Source: Streptomyces sp. SID13726
GTDB lineage: Bacteria; Actinomycetota; Actinomycetes; Streptomycetales; Streptomycetaceae
Reading direction: 5' to 3'
Assembly: GCF_010548375.1 (NCBI RefSeq)
Contig: NZ_JAAGLY010000001.1
Coordinates: 806,001-870,000, forward strand
Length of the DNA: 64,000 bases
The position numbers were made by a program, and so were the translations under genes. The notes below the pieces were generated by a model. That model searched no databases. It was not told where the DNA came from and saw only the letters and a list, made by a program, of their open reading frames with translations. Positions 22,368 to 30,623 of this stretch are shown here, in pieces. Positions within the stretch are counted from its first letter, which is position 1, and every line of letters starts with the position of its first letter.

Positions 22368-23158
22368 GCCGGGCTCTGGCTGGCCAGTGCCTCGGAGAGT
22401 TCCGACGCCACCTGCTGGAGCACCGGCACGATCTTCTCGGTGGCCGCCTCGGTGACCCGCCCCGCCGGACCGGAGATCGAGATGGCCGCCGCGGTGGGGG
22501 AGTCGGGCACCGACACCGCGAGGCAGCGGACGCCGATCTCCTGTTCGTTGTCGTCGACGGCGTACCCCTGGGCGCGCACGTCGGCGAGGGCCGCGAGGAA
22601 GCCGTCCGGCGTGGTGATCGTCTTCTCCGTCGCGGCCGGCATGCCGGTGCGGTGGAGGAGGGCGCGCACCTCGGCGTCCGGGGTGTTGGCGAGCAGGGCC
22701 TTGCCGACGCCCGTGGAGTGCGGCAGGACACGCCGGCCGACCTCGGTGAACATCCGCATCGAGTGCTTCGAGGGCACCTGGGCGACGTAGACGATCTCGT
22801 CCCCGTCGAGCAGTGCCATGTTGGCCGTCTCGCCGGTCTCCTCGACCAGGCGGGCGAGATAGGGGCGGGCCCAGGTGCCGAGCAGCCGGGAGGCGGACTC
22901 GCCGAGGCGGATCAGGCGCGGGCCGAGGGCGTAGCGGCGGTTGGGCTGCTGACGGACGTAACCGCAGGACACGAGGGTGCGCATCAGGCGGTGGATGGTG
23001 GGCAGGGGCAGTCCGCTGCTCGCGGACAGCTCGCTCAGTCCGACCTCTCCGCCCGCGTCCGCCATCCGTTCCAGCAGATCGAAGGCGCGCTCAAGGGACT
23101 GGACCCCGCCACCGGCGGACTTGGCGGAGTCGGTGGTGCTGGCGCTGGACGTCGGCAC
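22364..23158 (-). CDS. allR: IclR family regulator of allantoin genes (AllR-like)
   Basis: 264 residues: Ser/Ala-rich start, an N-terminal winged helix (about 18-80: VQSLERAFDLLERMA, then LSELSASSGLPLPTIHRLMRTL), and a C-terminal IclR effector domain (about 95-255: GETANMALLDGDEIVYVAQV, PHSTGVGKALLA, GYAVDDNEQEIGVRCLAVSV). The divergent allantoinase and allantoicase genes, and a shared operator-like site before aceB, identify it as the AllR-type repressor, which in S. coelicolor controls allantoin genes and responds to allantoin-pathway intermediates. The GTG at 23158 reads VPTSSAS. Two operator candidates lie 94-130 bases upstream of its start. Confidence 0.9.
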   Translation of the reverse strand: MPTSSASTTDSAKSAGGGVQSLERAFDLLERMADAGGEVGLSELSASSGLPLPTIHRLMRTLVSCGYVRQQPNRRYALGPRLIRLGESASRLLGTWARPYLARLVEETGETANMALLDGDEIVYVAQVPSKHSMRMFTEVGRRVLPHSTGVGKALLANTPDAEVRALLHRTGMPAATEKTITTPDGFLAALADVRAQGYAVDDNEQEIGVRCLAVSVPDSPTAAAISISGPAGRVTEAATEKIVPVLQQVASELSEALASQSPA

Positions 23159-23251
23159 GGCGCGTTCCTTTCGGGGCTGCCTTTCGGGTCTGGGCAGGAG
23201 GGCAGAAGCCTACCCGGCAGTCGGTTGACTCCCCGCTGGTGCATAGCTACG

Positions 23252-23287
23252 TTCTGCTTGTTGGAATTCTAATTCCGCTTTGTGGAA
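23252..23287. promoter_or_regulatory. Tandem AllR operator candidates near the regulator gene
   Basis: TTCT-GCTTGTT-GGAA (23252-23266, one mismatch) and TTCC-GCTTTGT-GGAA (23273-23287) share the spacer start GCTT. Their starts are 21 bases apart, two helical turns. Between them GGAATT-CT-AATTCC (23263-23276) is a further palindrome. They lie in the 263-base divergent region. Confidence 0.6.
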
Positions 23288-23363
23288 ACGTCCAGAGTTC
23301 CGGCGGTCGGCGCACTGTGAGGAAGTGTGCCCTTGACGGCGCCCGACCGGGAGTGAAGACTCC

Positions 23364-23401
23364 TTCAACAGAAAGTTGAATTCCGTTACGCGGAAGTCAA
23401 C
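23364..23401 (+). promoter_or_regulatory. Operator cluster just upstream of allantoinase
   Basis: TTCAAC-AGAAA-GTTGAA (23364-23380) is a perfect 6-bp inverted repeat. It runs into GTTGAATTCCG-TTACG-CGGAAGTCAAC (23375-23401), 11-bp arms with one mismatch, which contains the TTCC-N7-GGAA core at 23381-23395. It ends 20 bases before the allantoinase start, where a bound repressor would block transcription or initiation. Confidence 0.65.
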
Positions 23402-23421
23402 TGCGGCAGAGAGGGGTGCGG

Positions 23422-24762
23422 GTGTCCGACACTGAACTGGTGCTGCGCTCGACGCGTGTCATCACACCCGAAGGGACGCGGGCCGCCTCGGTCGCGGTCG
23501 CGGACGGGACGATCACGGCCGTCCTGCCGTACGACTGCGAGGTGCCGTCGGGCGCCCGGTTCGAGGACCTCGGCGACGACGCCCTGCTGCCCGGCCTGGT
23601 CGACACCCACGTGCATGTCAACGACCCGGGCCGCACCGAGTGGGAGGGCTTCTGGACCGCCACGCGCGCGGCGGCGGCCGGCGGCATCACCACCCTCGTC
23701 GACATGCCCCTCAACTCCCTTCCGCCCACCACGACCGTCGACCACCTGCGCATCAAGCAGGAGGTCGCCGCCGACAAGGCCCACATCGACGTCGGCTTCT
23801 GGGGCGGCGCGCTGCCCGACAACGTCAAGGACCTGCGCCCGCTGCACGAGTCGGGGGTCTTCGGCTTCAAGGCGTTCCTGTCCCCGTCCGGCGTCGAGGA
23901 GTTCCCGCACCTCGACCAGGACGGGCTGGCCCGGTCACTGGCCGAGATCGCCTCCTTCGGCGGCCTGTTGATCGTGCACGCCGAGGACCCGCACCACCTG
24001 GAGGCCGCCCCGCAGCAGGGAGGTCCCCGCTACGCCGACTTCCTGGCCTCCCGGCCGCGCGATGCCGAGGACACGGCGATCGCCCAACTCATCGCGCAGG
24101 CCAAGCGGTTGGACGCGCGTGTGCACGTGCTGCACCTGTCGTCGAGCGACGCGCTCCCGCTGATCGCCCGGGCCAAGGCGGACGGTGTGCGCATCACCGT
24201 CGAGACCTGCCCGCACTACCTCACCCTCACCGCCGAGGAAGTCCCGGACGGAGCCAGCGAGTTCAAGTGCTGCCCGCCCATCCGGGAGTCCGCCAACCAG
24301 GACCTGCTGTGGCAGGCGCTGGCCGACGGCACCATCGACTGCGTGGTCACGGACCACTCGCCGTCGACGGCGGATCTGAAGACCTCCGACTTCGCCACGG
24401 CGTGGGGCGGCATCTCCGGCCTCCAGCTGAGCCTCGCGGCGGTGTGGACGGAGGCCCGCAAGCGCGGCCACTCCCTGGAGGACGTGGTGCGCTGGATGTC
24501 CGGGCACACCGCCGAACTGGTGGGTCTGGACGCGCGCAAGGGCGCCATCGAGGCCGGCCGTGACGCCGACTTCGCGGTCCTCGCGGCCGACGAGACCTTC
24601 ACCGTGGACCCGGCCGCCCTCCAGCACCGCAACCGGGTGACGGCGTACGCAGGCAAGACCCTCCACGGAGTGGTGAAGTCGACCTGGCTGCGCGGCCGAC
24701 GCATCGTGGCGGACGGCGAGTTCACGTCCCCGCAGGGTCAACTGCTCACCCGTACGCCCTGA
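23422..24762 (+). CDS. allB: Allantoinase
   Basis: 446 residues, amidohydrolase superfamily. Metal ligands are HVH (H63, H65 in DTHVHVND), the carbamylated lysine K150 (FGFKAFLS), His in VHAEDPHH and HVLHLSS, and Asp in [18 protein letters not shown] is the allantoinase signature. It hydrolyses allantoin to allantoate, the first ring-opening step of ureide use. I prefer GTG 23422 (AGAGAGG seven bases upstream); GTG 23416 is in frame and possible. It is followed 38 bases later by allantoicase and divergent from the IclR regulator, with operator repeats in between. Confidence 0.95.
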   Translation: MSDTELVLRSTRVITPEGTRAASVAVADGTITAVLPYDCEVPSGARFEDLGDDALLPGLVDTHVHVNDPGRTEWEGFWTATRAAAAGGITTLVDMPLNSLPPTTTVDHLRIKQEVAADKAHIDVGFWGGALPDNVKDLRPLHESGVFGFKAFLSPSGVEEFPHLDQDGLARSLAEIASFGGLLIVHAEDPHHLEAAPQQGGPRYADFLASRPRDAEDTAIAQLIAQAKRLDARVHVLHLSSSDALPLIARAKADGVRITVETCPHYLTLTAEEVPDGASEFKCCPPIRESANQDLLWQALADGTIDCVVTDHSPSTADLKTSDFATAWGGISGLQLSLAAVWTEARKRGHSLEDVVRWMSGHTAELVGLDARKGAIEAGRDADFAVLAADETFTVDPAALQHRNRVTAYAGKTLHGVVKSTWLRGRRIVADGEFTSPQGQLLTRTP

Positions 24763-24800
24763 TCGACCCGCACCGGCCAACTCCCGAAAGGTACAAGTAC

Positions 24801-25916
24801 GTGACGGCGATTCCCAGCTTCACCGGCGACGCGAACCCGTACGGCGGCGGTGACCCGTACGCGGACTACCGCACCGCCGACTTCCCCTTCACCCAGCACG
24901 TCAACCTCGCCGCGCGGACCCTCGGTGCCGGGGTCATCGCCGCCAACGACGAGTTCTTCGCCCAGCGCGAGAACCTGCTGATGCCCGAGCCGGCCGAGTT
25001 CGACCCCGAGCGCTTCGGGCACAAGGGCAAGATCATGGACGGCTGGGAGACCCGGCGCCGCCGGGGTGCCTCGGCCGAACACCCCTGGCCGACGGCGGAG
25101 GACCACGACTGGGCGCTGGTACGGCTCGGCGCGCCCGGCGTGATCCGGGGGATCGTGGTCGACACGGCGCACTTCCGCGGGAACTACCCGCAGGCGGTGT
25201 CGGTCGAGGGCACCTCCGTCGCCGGCTTCCCGTCCCCGGAGGACCTCCTCGGCGACGACGTGAAGTGGACGACGCTGGTCCCGCGCACACCGGTCGGCGG
25301 CCACGCGGCGAACGGCTTCGCCGTGTCGCTGGAGCAGTGCTTCACGCATCTGCGGGTCAAGCAGCATCCCGACGGCGGCATCGCGCGCCTGCGGGTCTAC
25401 GGCGACGTGGTCCCGGACCCGGTCTGGCTCTCCGCCCTCGGCACCTTCGACGTGGTCGCTCTGGAGAACGGCGGCCGGGCGGAGGACGCCTCCAACCTCT
25501 TCTACTCACCCGCGTCCAACACCATCCAGCCGGGGCGTTCCCGCAAGATGGACGACGGCTGGGAGACCCGGCGCCGCCGTGACCAGGGCCACGACTGGAT
25601 CCGCTACTGCCTCGCGGCCCAGTCCGTGATCCGGGCGGTCGAGATCGACACCGCGTATCTCAAGGGCAACAGCGCGGGCTGGGCGTCCGTCTCGGTCCGC
25701 GACGGCGAGTCCGGCGACTGGACGGAGATCCTGCCCCGCACCCGCCTCCAGCCCGACACCAACCACCGCTTCGTCCTCCCGGCCCCGGCCGTGGGCACGC
25801 ACGCGCGCGTCGACATCTTCCCGGACGGAGGCATCTCCCGGCTCCGGCTCTTCGGTTCCCTGACGGAGAGCGGTTCCGCGGCGCTGGCGGCGAGGCACCA
25901 GGAACTGGGCGGCTGA
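24801..25916 (+). CDS. alc: Allantoicase
   Basis: 371 residues, the full length of allantoicase, built of two similar jelly-roll halves. Each half has MDGWETRRRR or MDDGWETRRRR followed by HDW, VIRG/VIRA and an HxDxGGIxRLR-type ending (QHPDGGIARLRVYG, IFPDGGISRLRLFG). It cleaves allantoate to ureidoglycolate and urea. Ureidoglycolate then yields glyoxylate, linking this gene to malate synthase upstream. The GTG at 24801 has GAAAGG upstream. It forms an operon with allB, closed by a large hairpin at 25947-25994. Confidence 0.95.
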   Translation: MTAIPSFTGDANPYGGGDPYADYRTADFPFTQHVNLAARTLGAGVIAANDEFFAQRENLLMPEPAEFDPERFGHKGKIMDGWETRRRRGASAEHPWPTAEDHDWALVRLGAPGVIRGIVVDTAHFRGNYPQAVSVEGTSVAGFPSPEDLLGDDVKWTTLVPRTPVGGHAANGFAVSLEQCFTHLRVKQHPDGGIARLRVYGDVVPDPVWLSALGTFDVVALENGGRAEDASNLFYSPASNTIQPGRSRKMDDGWETRRRRDQGHDWIRYCLAAQSVIRAVEIDTAYLKGNSAGWASVSVRDGESGDWTEILPRTRLQPDTNHRFVLPAPAVGTHARVDIFPDGGISRLRLFGSLTESGSAALAARHQELGG

Positions 25917-25946
25917 GCCCGGGAGTTCCCCGCCACCGTCTCTCGC

Positions 25947-25994
25947 GTGCCGGAGGGGCCGAAGTCGTTCGACGACCTTCGGCCCCTCCGGCAC
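25947..25994. terminator. Bidirectional hairpin terminator
   Basis: GTGCCGGAGGGGCCGAAG (25947-25964) and CTTCGGCCCCTCCGGCAC (25977-25994) are perfect 18-bp arms with a 12-base loop, between the convergent alc and SDR genes. Confidence 0.85.
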
Positions 25995-26020
25995 ACGAGG
26001 ACCAGGAAAACGCCCCTACG

Positions 26021-26767
26021 TCACGCCGCATGACCCCCGTCCACCGCGAACTCCGCCCCGGTCACGTACTCCGCCCCCGCCAAGTACGCGACCACGGACG
26101 CCACTTCGTCCACCGCCCCGAACCGCCCGAGCGCCGTCATCGCCGCCTGCCCGGCAGCGAAGGGCCCGTCCGCCGGATTCATGTCCGTGTCGACGGGCCC
26201 GGGATGCACGACGTTCGCGGTGATCCCCCGAGCCCCCAACTCCCGCGCGAGCGCCTTGGTCAGGCCGACCAGCGCGGACTTGCTCGTCGCGTACAGGACC
26301 CCACCGGGCCCCGGAACCCGCTGGGCCATACAGCTGCCGATGGTGATGATCCGGCCCCCCGACCGCATCCGCGAGGCCGCCGCCTGCGACGCGAGGAACA
26401 CGCCCCGGACGTTGACGGCCAGCACCCGGTCCACCTCCGCCAGGGACAGCTCCTCCAACGGCCCCAGCACCCCCACCCCCGCGTTGTTCACCAGCACGTC
26501 CAGCCCGCCGAGCGTCTCCGCCGTACGGGCCACGGCGCCCGCCGCCTCACCGGCGTCCGCGGAGTCCGCCCGCAGGGCCACGCCCCGCCGCCCCAGCGCC
26601 TCGACCCGCCGTACGACGTCCGAGGCCCCCTCCTCGCCGTGCACATAGGTCACGGCCACGTCCGCTCCCTCGCGCGCCAGCCGCAGCGCCGTGGCCGCGC
26701 CGATCCCGCGACTGCCCCCGGTGACGAGCGCGACCTTGCCGTTCAGCGTTCCGTACGTCGTTGTCAT
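26021..26767 (-). CDS. Short-chain dehydrogenase/reductase
   Basis: 248 residues, classical SDR. Cofactor motif is TGGSRGIG (about 16-23), with NNAG and the Y-x3-K pair in YATSK preceded by the catalytic Ser (IGSCMAQ). It ends with the typical VTGAEFAVDGGHAA. An acidic residue is not obvious after beta-2 (VTYVHGEEGA), so NADPH is likely. Substrate unknown; such enzymes are often named 3-oxoacyl-ACP reductase. I use ATG 26767; an in-frame ATG nine bases upstream (26776) is also possible. It is divergent from the DHFR-like gene. Confidence 0.88.
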   Translation of the reverse strand: MTTTYGTLNGKVALVTGGSRGIGAATALRLAREGADVAVTYVHGEEGASDVVRRVEALGRRGVALRADSADAGEAAGAVARTAETLGGLDVLVNNAGVGVLGPLEELSLAEVDRVLAVNVRGVFLASQAAASRMRSGGRIITIGSCMAQRVPGPGGVLYATSKSALVGLTKALARELGARGITANVVHPGPVDTDMNPADGPFAAGQAAMTALGRFGAVDEVASVVAYLAGAEYVTGAEFAVDGGHAA

Positions 26768-26915
26768 GTCACCCATCCCACCGCCCGCGCCCCCGGACCG
26801 CTGGCGGCCGGCGGACATCGACCTCGGCCGGACCGGCGCCCGCCGATGAGTTGCGGGCGCGGGTGGGGTCTGAGCTGATGACAACAGACCGCACCGCAGG
26901 AAGAAGGCACCCACC

Positions 26916-27542
26916 ATGGGCAAGCTCGTCTCCCAGATCTTCGTGACCCTCGACGGCGTCTACCAGGCCCCCGGCGGCCAGGAGGAGGACCGCAGGGACG
27001 GTTTCGCACAGGGCGGCTGGGTCGTCCCCTACGACGACGAGGACTTCGGACGGTTCGTGGACGACGTCTTCGGCGGCGTCGGCGCGTTCCTCCTGGGCCG
27101 CCACACGTACGACATCTTCGCCGGGTTCTGGCCGAAGGTGACCGACCCGGCCAACCCCGTCGCCGCCAAGCTCAACGCCCTGCCGAAGTACGTCGTCTCG
27201 TCCACCGTCACCGACCCCGGATGGAGCGGCACCACCGTGATCGCCGGCGACCTCGCCAAGGAGGTCACCGCGCTCAAGGAACGCACCGACGGCGACGTCC
27301 AGGTGCACGGAAGCGGCGTCCTGCTGCGGTCCCTGCTGGACCTCGGGCTCGTCGACACCCTGCACCTGATCACGTTCCCGGTCGTGCTCGGCGCGGGCCG
27401 CCGGCTCTTCCTCGACGGCGCCACCCCGACCGCCTTCCGGCACGCGGGCGGACGGATCACCTCGACCGGCGTCTCGATCCAGTCGTACGACCTCGCGGGT
27501 AGCCCGGAGTACGGCTCCTTCGAACTCCCCGAGAACGCCTGA
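26916..27542 (+). CDS. Dihydrofolate reductase family (RibD C-terminal-like) protein
   Basis: 208 residues of the DHFR/RibD reductase-like fold: LVSQIFVTLDGVYQAPGG at the start, FLLGRHTYDIFAGFWP, PKYVVSSTV, VHGSGVLLRSLLDLGLVDTL and the PVVLGAGRRLF motif near the end. Proteins of this group bind NADPH, but their substrates are mostly unknown; it is not the housekeeping DHFR. The ATG at 26916 has AGGAAGAAGG upstream. It is divergent from the SDR gene and ends before a hairpin at 27595. Confidence 0.88.
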   Translation: MGKLVSQIFVTLDGVYQAPGGQEEDRRDGFAQGGWVVPYDDEDFGRFVDDVFGGVGAFLLGRHTYDIFAGFWPKVTDPANPVAAKLNALPKYVVSSTVTDPGWSGTTVIAGDLAKEVTALKERTDGDVQVHGSGVLLRSLLDLGLVDTLHLITFPVVLGAGRRLFLDGATPTAFRHAGGRITSTGVSIQSYDLAGSPEYGSFELPENA

Positions 27543-27594
27543 ACGCGCCCTGAACGCGCCCTGGTGCGTCCTGTCGAACGCCCTGCTCCGCCCG

Positions 27595-27626
27595 GCCGCC
27601 CGGTGATCGTGAAGACGCCGGGCGGC
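27595..27626 (+). terminator. Hairpin terminator candidate
   Basis: GCCGCCCGG (27595-27603) and CCGGGCGGC (27618-27626) pair perfectly with a 14-base loop, 53 bases after the DHFR-like stop. Confidence 0.6.
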
Positions 27627-27681
27627 AGGTTAACTTCCTGAAAACTCATCGGACTTGCCGGGAAATTCTCCGGAGTTGTCA

Positions 27682-27718
27682 TTGACATGCCACTGTCTAC
27701 GCGCGTCATCATGAGGGC
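27682..27718 (+). promoter_or_regulatory. Promoter/regulatory element upstream of the ribonuclease gene
   Basis: TTGACA (27682-27687) is followed by CACTGTCTACGCGCGTCATC, ending 10 bases before the ATG. The ACGCGCGT octamer (27699-27706) is self-complementary. I recall elements of this kind before other secreted-enzyme genes in Streptomyces, which would imply shared control; this is unverified. Confidence 0.45.
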
Positions 27719-28108
27719 ATGAGATTCCCCCCACGGATCACTCGAATCGGCGCCGCGGCCGCCGTCCTGTCCGCCGTTCTCGTCGGCGGCACCGTCAGCA
27801 CCGCCACCCCGGCGGCCGCGGCGGTCGGCAGCGTCTGCTACTCGAAGCTGCCGTCCCAGGCCTACGACACCCTGGACCTCATCGACCAGGGCGGTCCCTT
27901 CCCCTACTCGCAGGACGGAGTCGTCTTCCAGAACCGGGAAGGCGTCCTGCCCAGCCAGTCGACGGGGTACTACCACGAGTACACCGTCATCACCCCTGGT
28001 TCTTCCACGCGCGGCGCGCGCCGGATCGTCACCGGTCAGAAGAACCAGGAGGACTACTACACGGCGGACCACTACGTCACGTTCAAGCTGGTCAACTACG
28101 GCTGCTGA
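27719..28108 (+). CDS. Secreted guanyl-specific ribonuclease (RNase Sa-like)
   Basis: 129 residues: signal peptide 1-35, then a 94-residue enzyme that aligns without gaps to RNase Sa of Streptomyces aureofaciens as I remember it. The general base is E87 (Sa Glu54, in YYHEYTV), R98 and R102 match Sa Arg65 and Arg69, H118 matches His85 (ADHYVTF), and C40-C129 match the Cys7-Cys96 disulphide. The guanine-binding stretch FPYSQDGVVFQNRE is conserved. It cleaves RNA after guanosine outside the cell. No barstar-like inhibitor gene is adjacent, so protection must come from export or from an inhibitor elsewhere. It has its own promoter element and is convergent with a small membrane-protein gene. Confidence 0.95.
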   Translation: MRFPPRITRIGAAAAVLSAVLVGGTVSTATPAAAAVGSVCYSKLPSQAYDTLDLIDQGGPFPYSQDGVVFQNREGVLPSQSTGYYHEYTVITPGSSTRGARRIVTGQKNQEDYYTADHYVTFKLVNYGC

Positions 28109-28162
28109 CACCGCCGCCGGCCCCTGGAGAACGGTGCGACCAGCCGGAGGTCCGGTCCGCGT

Positions 28163-28363
28163 TCAGCCGGACCTCCGGCTCTCCGCGACGGCGAACAGGG
28201 CGAACGCCAGCACGACGAGGGCGACGCTCACATAGATCCCGTAGCCGTCGAGGAAACCGATCCGCTGGACGAGCCCGACACGCCAGTCGGTGAACTCGTG
28301 CAGCAGACCCATGACGCCCTGCACCAGGGCGAGGAAACCGAGCAACTCCAGCAACTGCTTCAT
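28163..28363 (-). CDS. Small two-span membrane protein
   Basis: 66 residues from the ATG at 28363. There are two hydrophobic helices, LLELLGFLALVQGVMGLLHEF (4-24) and GIYVSVALVVLAFALFAVA (about 42-60), joined by a short amphipathic loop (TDWRVGLVQRIGFLDGY), and a basic end (ESRRSG). I do not recognise it. It lies between the ribonuclease gene (convergent) and the sensor kinase gene (divergent). Confidence 0.65.
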   Translation of the reverse strand: MKQLLELLGFLALVQGVMGLLHEFTDWRVGLVQRIGFLDGYGIYVSVALVVLAFALFAVAESRRSG

Positions 28364-28527
28364 GGTCGGACTCTCGTCCCGCGGACCCCCCACGCACATC
28401 GGCCGCGGGGCGGGACCCGGCCCGCGAAAGCATCGCCCGCGCGGGGCGTCGTACACCGAAAGTCTGCGGCGCCGCGACTTTGGTCGCGGATCGCGCTCGC
28501 GGGGAGGTGTGGCAGGCCCTCACTGCG

Positions 28528-28544
28528 TAGATTTGTCGACCGTG
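28528..28544 (+). promoter_or_regulatory. -10 element and leaderless GTG start of the sensor kinase gene
   Basis: TAGATT (28528-28533) lies eight bases before GTG (28542-28544), with no ribosome binding site between them. This fits a leaderless message and decides the start. Confidence 0.4.
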
Positions 28545-29792
28545 AATGGTGACGAGACGGTTCCCGAACCCCCGGCCTTTCCCGGGCGGCGCTGGCTGAT
28601 GCCGTCCGCCGTGATCCATGAGTTCGACCCCGCGGCCGCCCGGCCCGGACGGCGGCCCAAGCGCACCGCGCGCGACTGGATCGTCGACTTCTCCTGCTTC
28701 CTCGTGGCCGTCTTCATCGGCCTGGTCGCCGCGGACGCGCTGGGCGACAACCCGCGGGTGTCCCACACCGCCGCCGGCATCGACCAGCTGCTCGGCGCGC
28801 TCGCCTGCGCGGCCGTGTGGCTGCGCCGCCGCTGGCCGGTCGGCCTCGCCGTGGCCACGATCCCGCTCTCGGTGCTCTCGGACACCGCGGGCGGCGCCTG
28901 CATGATCGCCGTGTTCACCCTCGCCGTGCACCGCCCCTTCCGGTACGTCGCCTGGGTCGGCGGCCTCAACATCGCCGTGGTCCCGATCACCTACCGGCTG
29001 CGGCCCGACGCGGACCTGCCGTACGTCGTCACGGTCGTCCTCGCCGTCCTGCTGATCGCCGGGATCGTCGGGTGGGGCCTGCTGGTGCGTGCCAAACGGC
29101 AGCTCATGCTCAGCCTGCGCGACCGCGCCCGGCGCGCCGAGAACGAGGCCCGGCTGCGGGCCGAGCAGGCGCAGCGGCTGGCCCGTGAGGCCATCGCGCG
29201 CGAGATGCACGACGTCCTCGCGCACCGGCTGACCCTGCTGAGCGTGCACGCGGGCGCCCTGGAGTTCCGGCCGGACGCGCCCCAGGAGGAGATCGCGCGG
29301 GCCGCCGGAGTCATCCGGGAGAGCGCGCACGAGGCGCTCCAGGACCTGCGGGAGATCATCGGCGTCCTGCGGGCCGGGGACCACGACGACTCAGGACGCC
29401 CCCAGCCGACCCTCGCCGCCCTGGACACACTGGTCGCCGAGTCCCGCGAGGCCGGCATGAAGGTCACCCTCGACCACCGGGTCACCGACCCCGCCACCGT
29501 CCCCGCCTCAGCCGGCCGCACCGCCTACCGCATCGCCCAGGAGTGCCTCACCAACGCCCGCAAGCACGCCCCCGGCACCGAGGTCACCGTCACGGTCACC
29601 GGCGGCCCCGGCGACGGCCTCGCCGTGACCGTGCGCAACCCCGCGCCCGAGGGCGAGGTGCCTCCCGTCCCCGGCTCGGGGCAGGGCCTGATCGGACTCA
29701 CCGAGCGCGCCACCCTGGCCGGGGGACGGCTGTCGCACGGGGCGGAGCGGGACGGGGGGTTCCGGGTGGAGGCGTGGCTGCCGTGGGGGTGA
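28542..29792 (+). CDS. Sensor histidine kinase, HisKA_3 type (two-component system)
   Basis: 416 residues. Five or six membrane helices occupy about 50-195 (DFSCFLVAVFIGLVAADAL, then LACAAVWLRRRWPVGLAVATI, CMIAVFTLAVHRPF, VTVVLAVLLIAGIVGWGLLV). A coiled basic linker leads to the HisKA_3 dimerisation helix with H223 in REMHDVLAHRLTLLSVH. The ATP-binding domain shows AQECLTNARKHAPG (N box) and GQGLIGLTERATLAGG (G box). It autophosphorylates and passes phosphate to the response regulator encoded 105 bases downstream. The sensor part is buried in the membrane with no large external loop, so it may read membrane state or a small hydrophobic signal. Confidence 0.92.
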   Translation: MNGDETVPEPPAFPGRRWLMPSAVIHEFDPAAARPGRRPKRTARDWIVDFSCFLVAVFIGLVAADALGDNPRVSHTAAGIDQLLGALACAAVWLRRRWPVGLAVATIPLSVLSDTAGGACMIAVFTLAVHRPFRYVAWVGGLNIAVVPITYRLRPDADLPYVVTVVLAVLLIAGIVGWGLLVRAKRQLMLSLRDRARRAENEARLRAEQAQRLAREAIAREMHDVLAHRLTLLSVHAGALEFRPDAPQEEIARAAGVIRESAHEALQDLREIIGVLRAGDHDDSGRPQPTLAALDTLVAESREAGMKVTLDHRVTDPATVPASAGRTAYRIAQECLTNARKHAPGTEVTVTVTGGPGDGLAVTVRNPAPEGEVPPVPGSGQGLIGLTERATLAGGRLSHGAERDGGFRVEAWLPWG

Positions 29793-29897
29793 CGGACCCG
29801 TGGGACCCATGGGGGTGACGGCCCCGGCCCGCCGGGACGCAACTCACCGGTCCGCAAGGGTGATTGCGCCCCGCCCCGGCGTGATTACGTAAGGCCC

Positions 29898-30584
29898 ATG
29901 ACTGTGATCAGACTGCTCCTCGTCGACGACGACCCCCTGGTGCGGGCCGGCCTGTCCCTGATGATGGGCGGCGCCGACGACATCGAGATCGTCGGCGAGG
30001 CGGCGGACGGCGCCGAGGCCGAGGCCGCCGTGGACCGGACCCGTCCGGACGTCGTCCTCATGGACATCCGGATGCCGTCGGTGGACGGCCTCACCGCCAC
30101 GGAACGCCTGCGCGCCCGCCCCGACGCCCCGCAGGTCGTCGTCCTGACCACCTTCCACGCGGACGAACAGGTGCTGCGCGCCCTGCGGGTGGGGGCCGCC
30201 GGGTTCGTCCTCAAGGACACCCCGCCCGCCGAGATCCTCGCCGCCGTCCGCCCGGCGGCGGCCGGCGACCACGTGCTCTCGCCCACCGTCACCCGTCAGC
30301 TGATGGCGCACGCGGTCGGCACCGCCGCCGACACCCGCCGCACGCGCGCGCGTGAGCGCATCACCGCCCTCAACGACCGTGAGCGCGAGGTCGCCGTCGC
30401 GGTCGGCCGGGGCCTGTCCAACGCCGAGATCGCCGCCGCCCTCTACATGAGCGTCGCCACCGTCAAGACCCACGTCTCCCGCGTCCTCGCCAAGCTCGAC
30501 CTCAACAACCGGGTGCAGATCGCCCTGTTGGCGTACGACGCGGGTCTGCTGGAGGACGCGGAACCGGAGCCGGAGGGGCACTAG
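29898..30584 (+). CDS. LuxR/NarL family response regulator
   Basis: 228 residues: receiver domain 1-120 with the acidic D10-D12 cluster, phospho-acceptor D56 (VVLMDIRMP), the switch Thr in LTTFHAD and the conserved Lys in FVLKDTPP. The LuxR-type DNA-binding domain (about 155-218) contains LNDREREVAVAVGRGLSNAEIAAAL and TVKTHVSRVLAKL. It is the partner of the upstream sensor kinase. The cytochrome P450 gene begins 39 bases after it and may be in the same transcript or a target. Confidence 0.93.
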   Translation: MTVIRLLLVDDDPLVRAGLSLMMGGADDIEIVGEAADGAEAEAAVDRTRPDVVLMDIRMPSVDGLTATERLRARPDAPQVVVLTTFHADEQVLRALRVGAAGFVLKDTPPAEILAAVRPAAAGDHVLSPTVTRQLMAHAVGTAADTRRTRARERITALNDREREVAVAVGRGLSNAEIAAALYMSVATVKTHVSRVLAKLDLNNRVQIALLAYDAGLLEDAEPEPEGH

Positions 30585-30623
30585 CGGGGGCCGTCGTGCG
30601 TTGACGGTGTGAAGGGGGAGTCC

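Noticed and set aside
28163..28363. Small gene next to the ribonuclease as its barstar-type inhibitor
   Set aside because: It encodes two membrane helices and has none of the acidic helix features of barstar.
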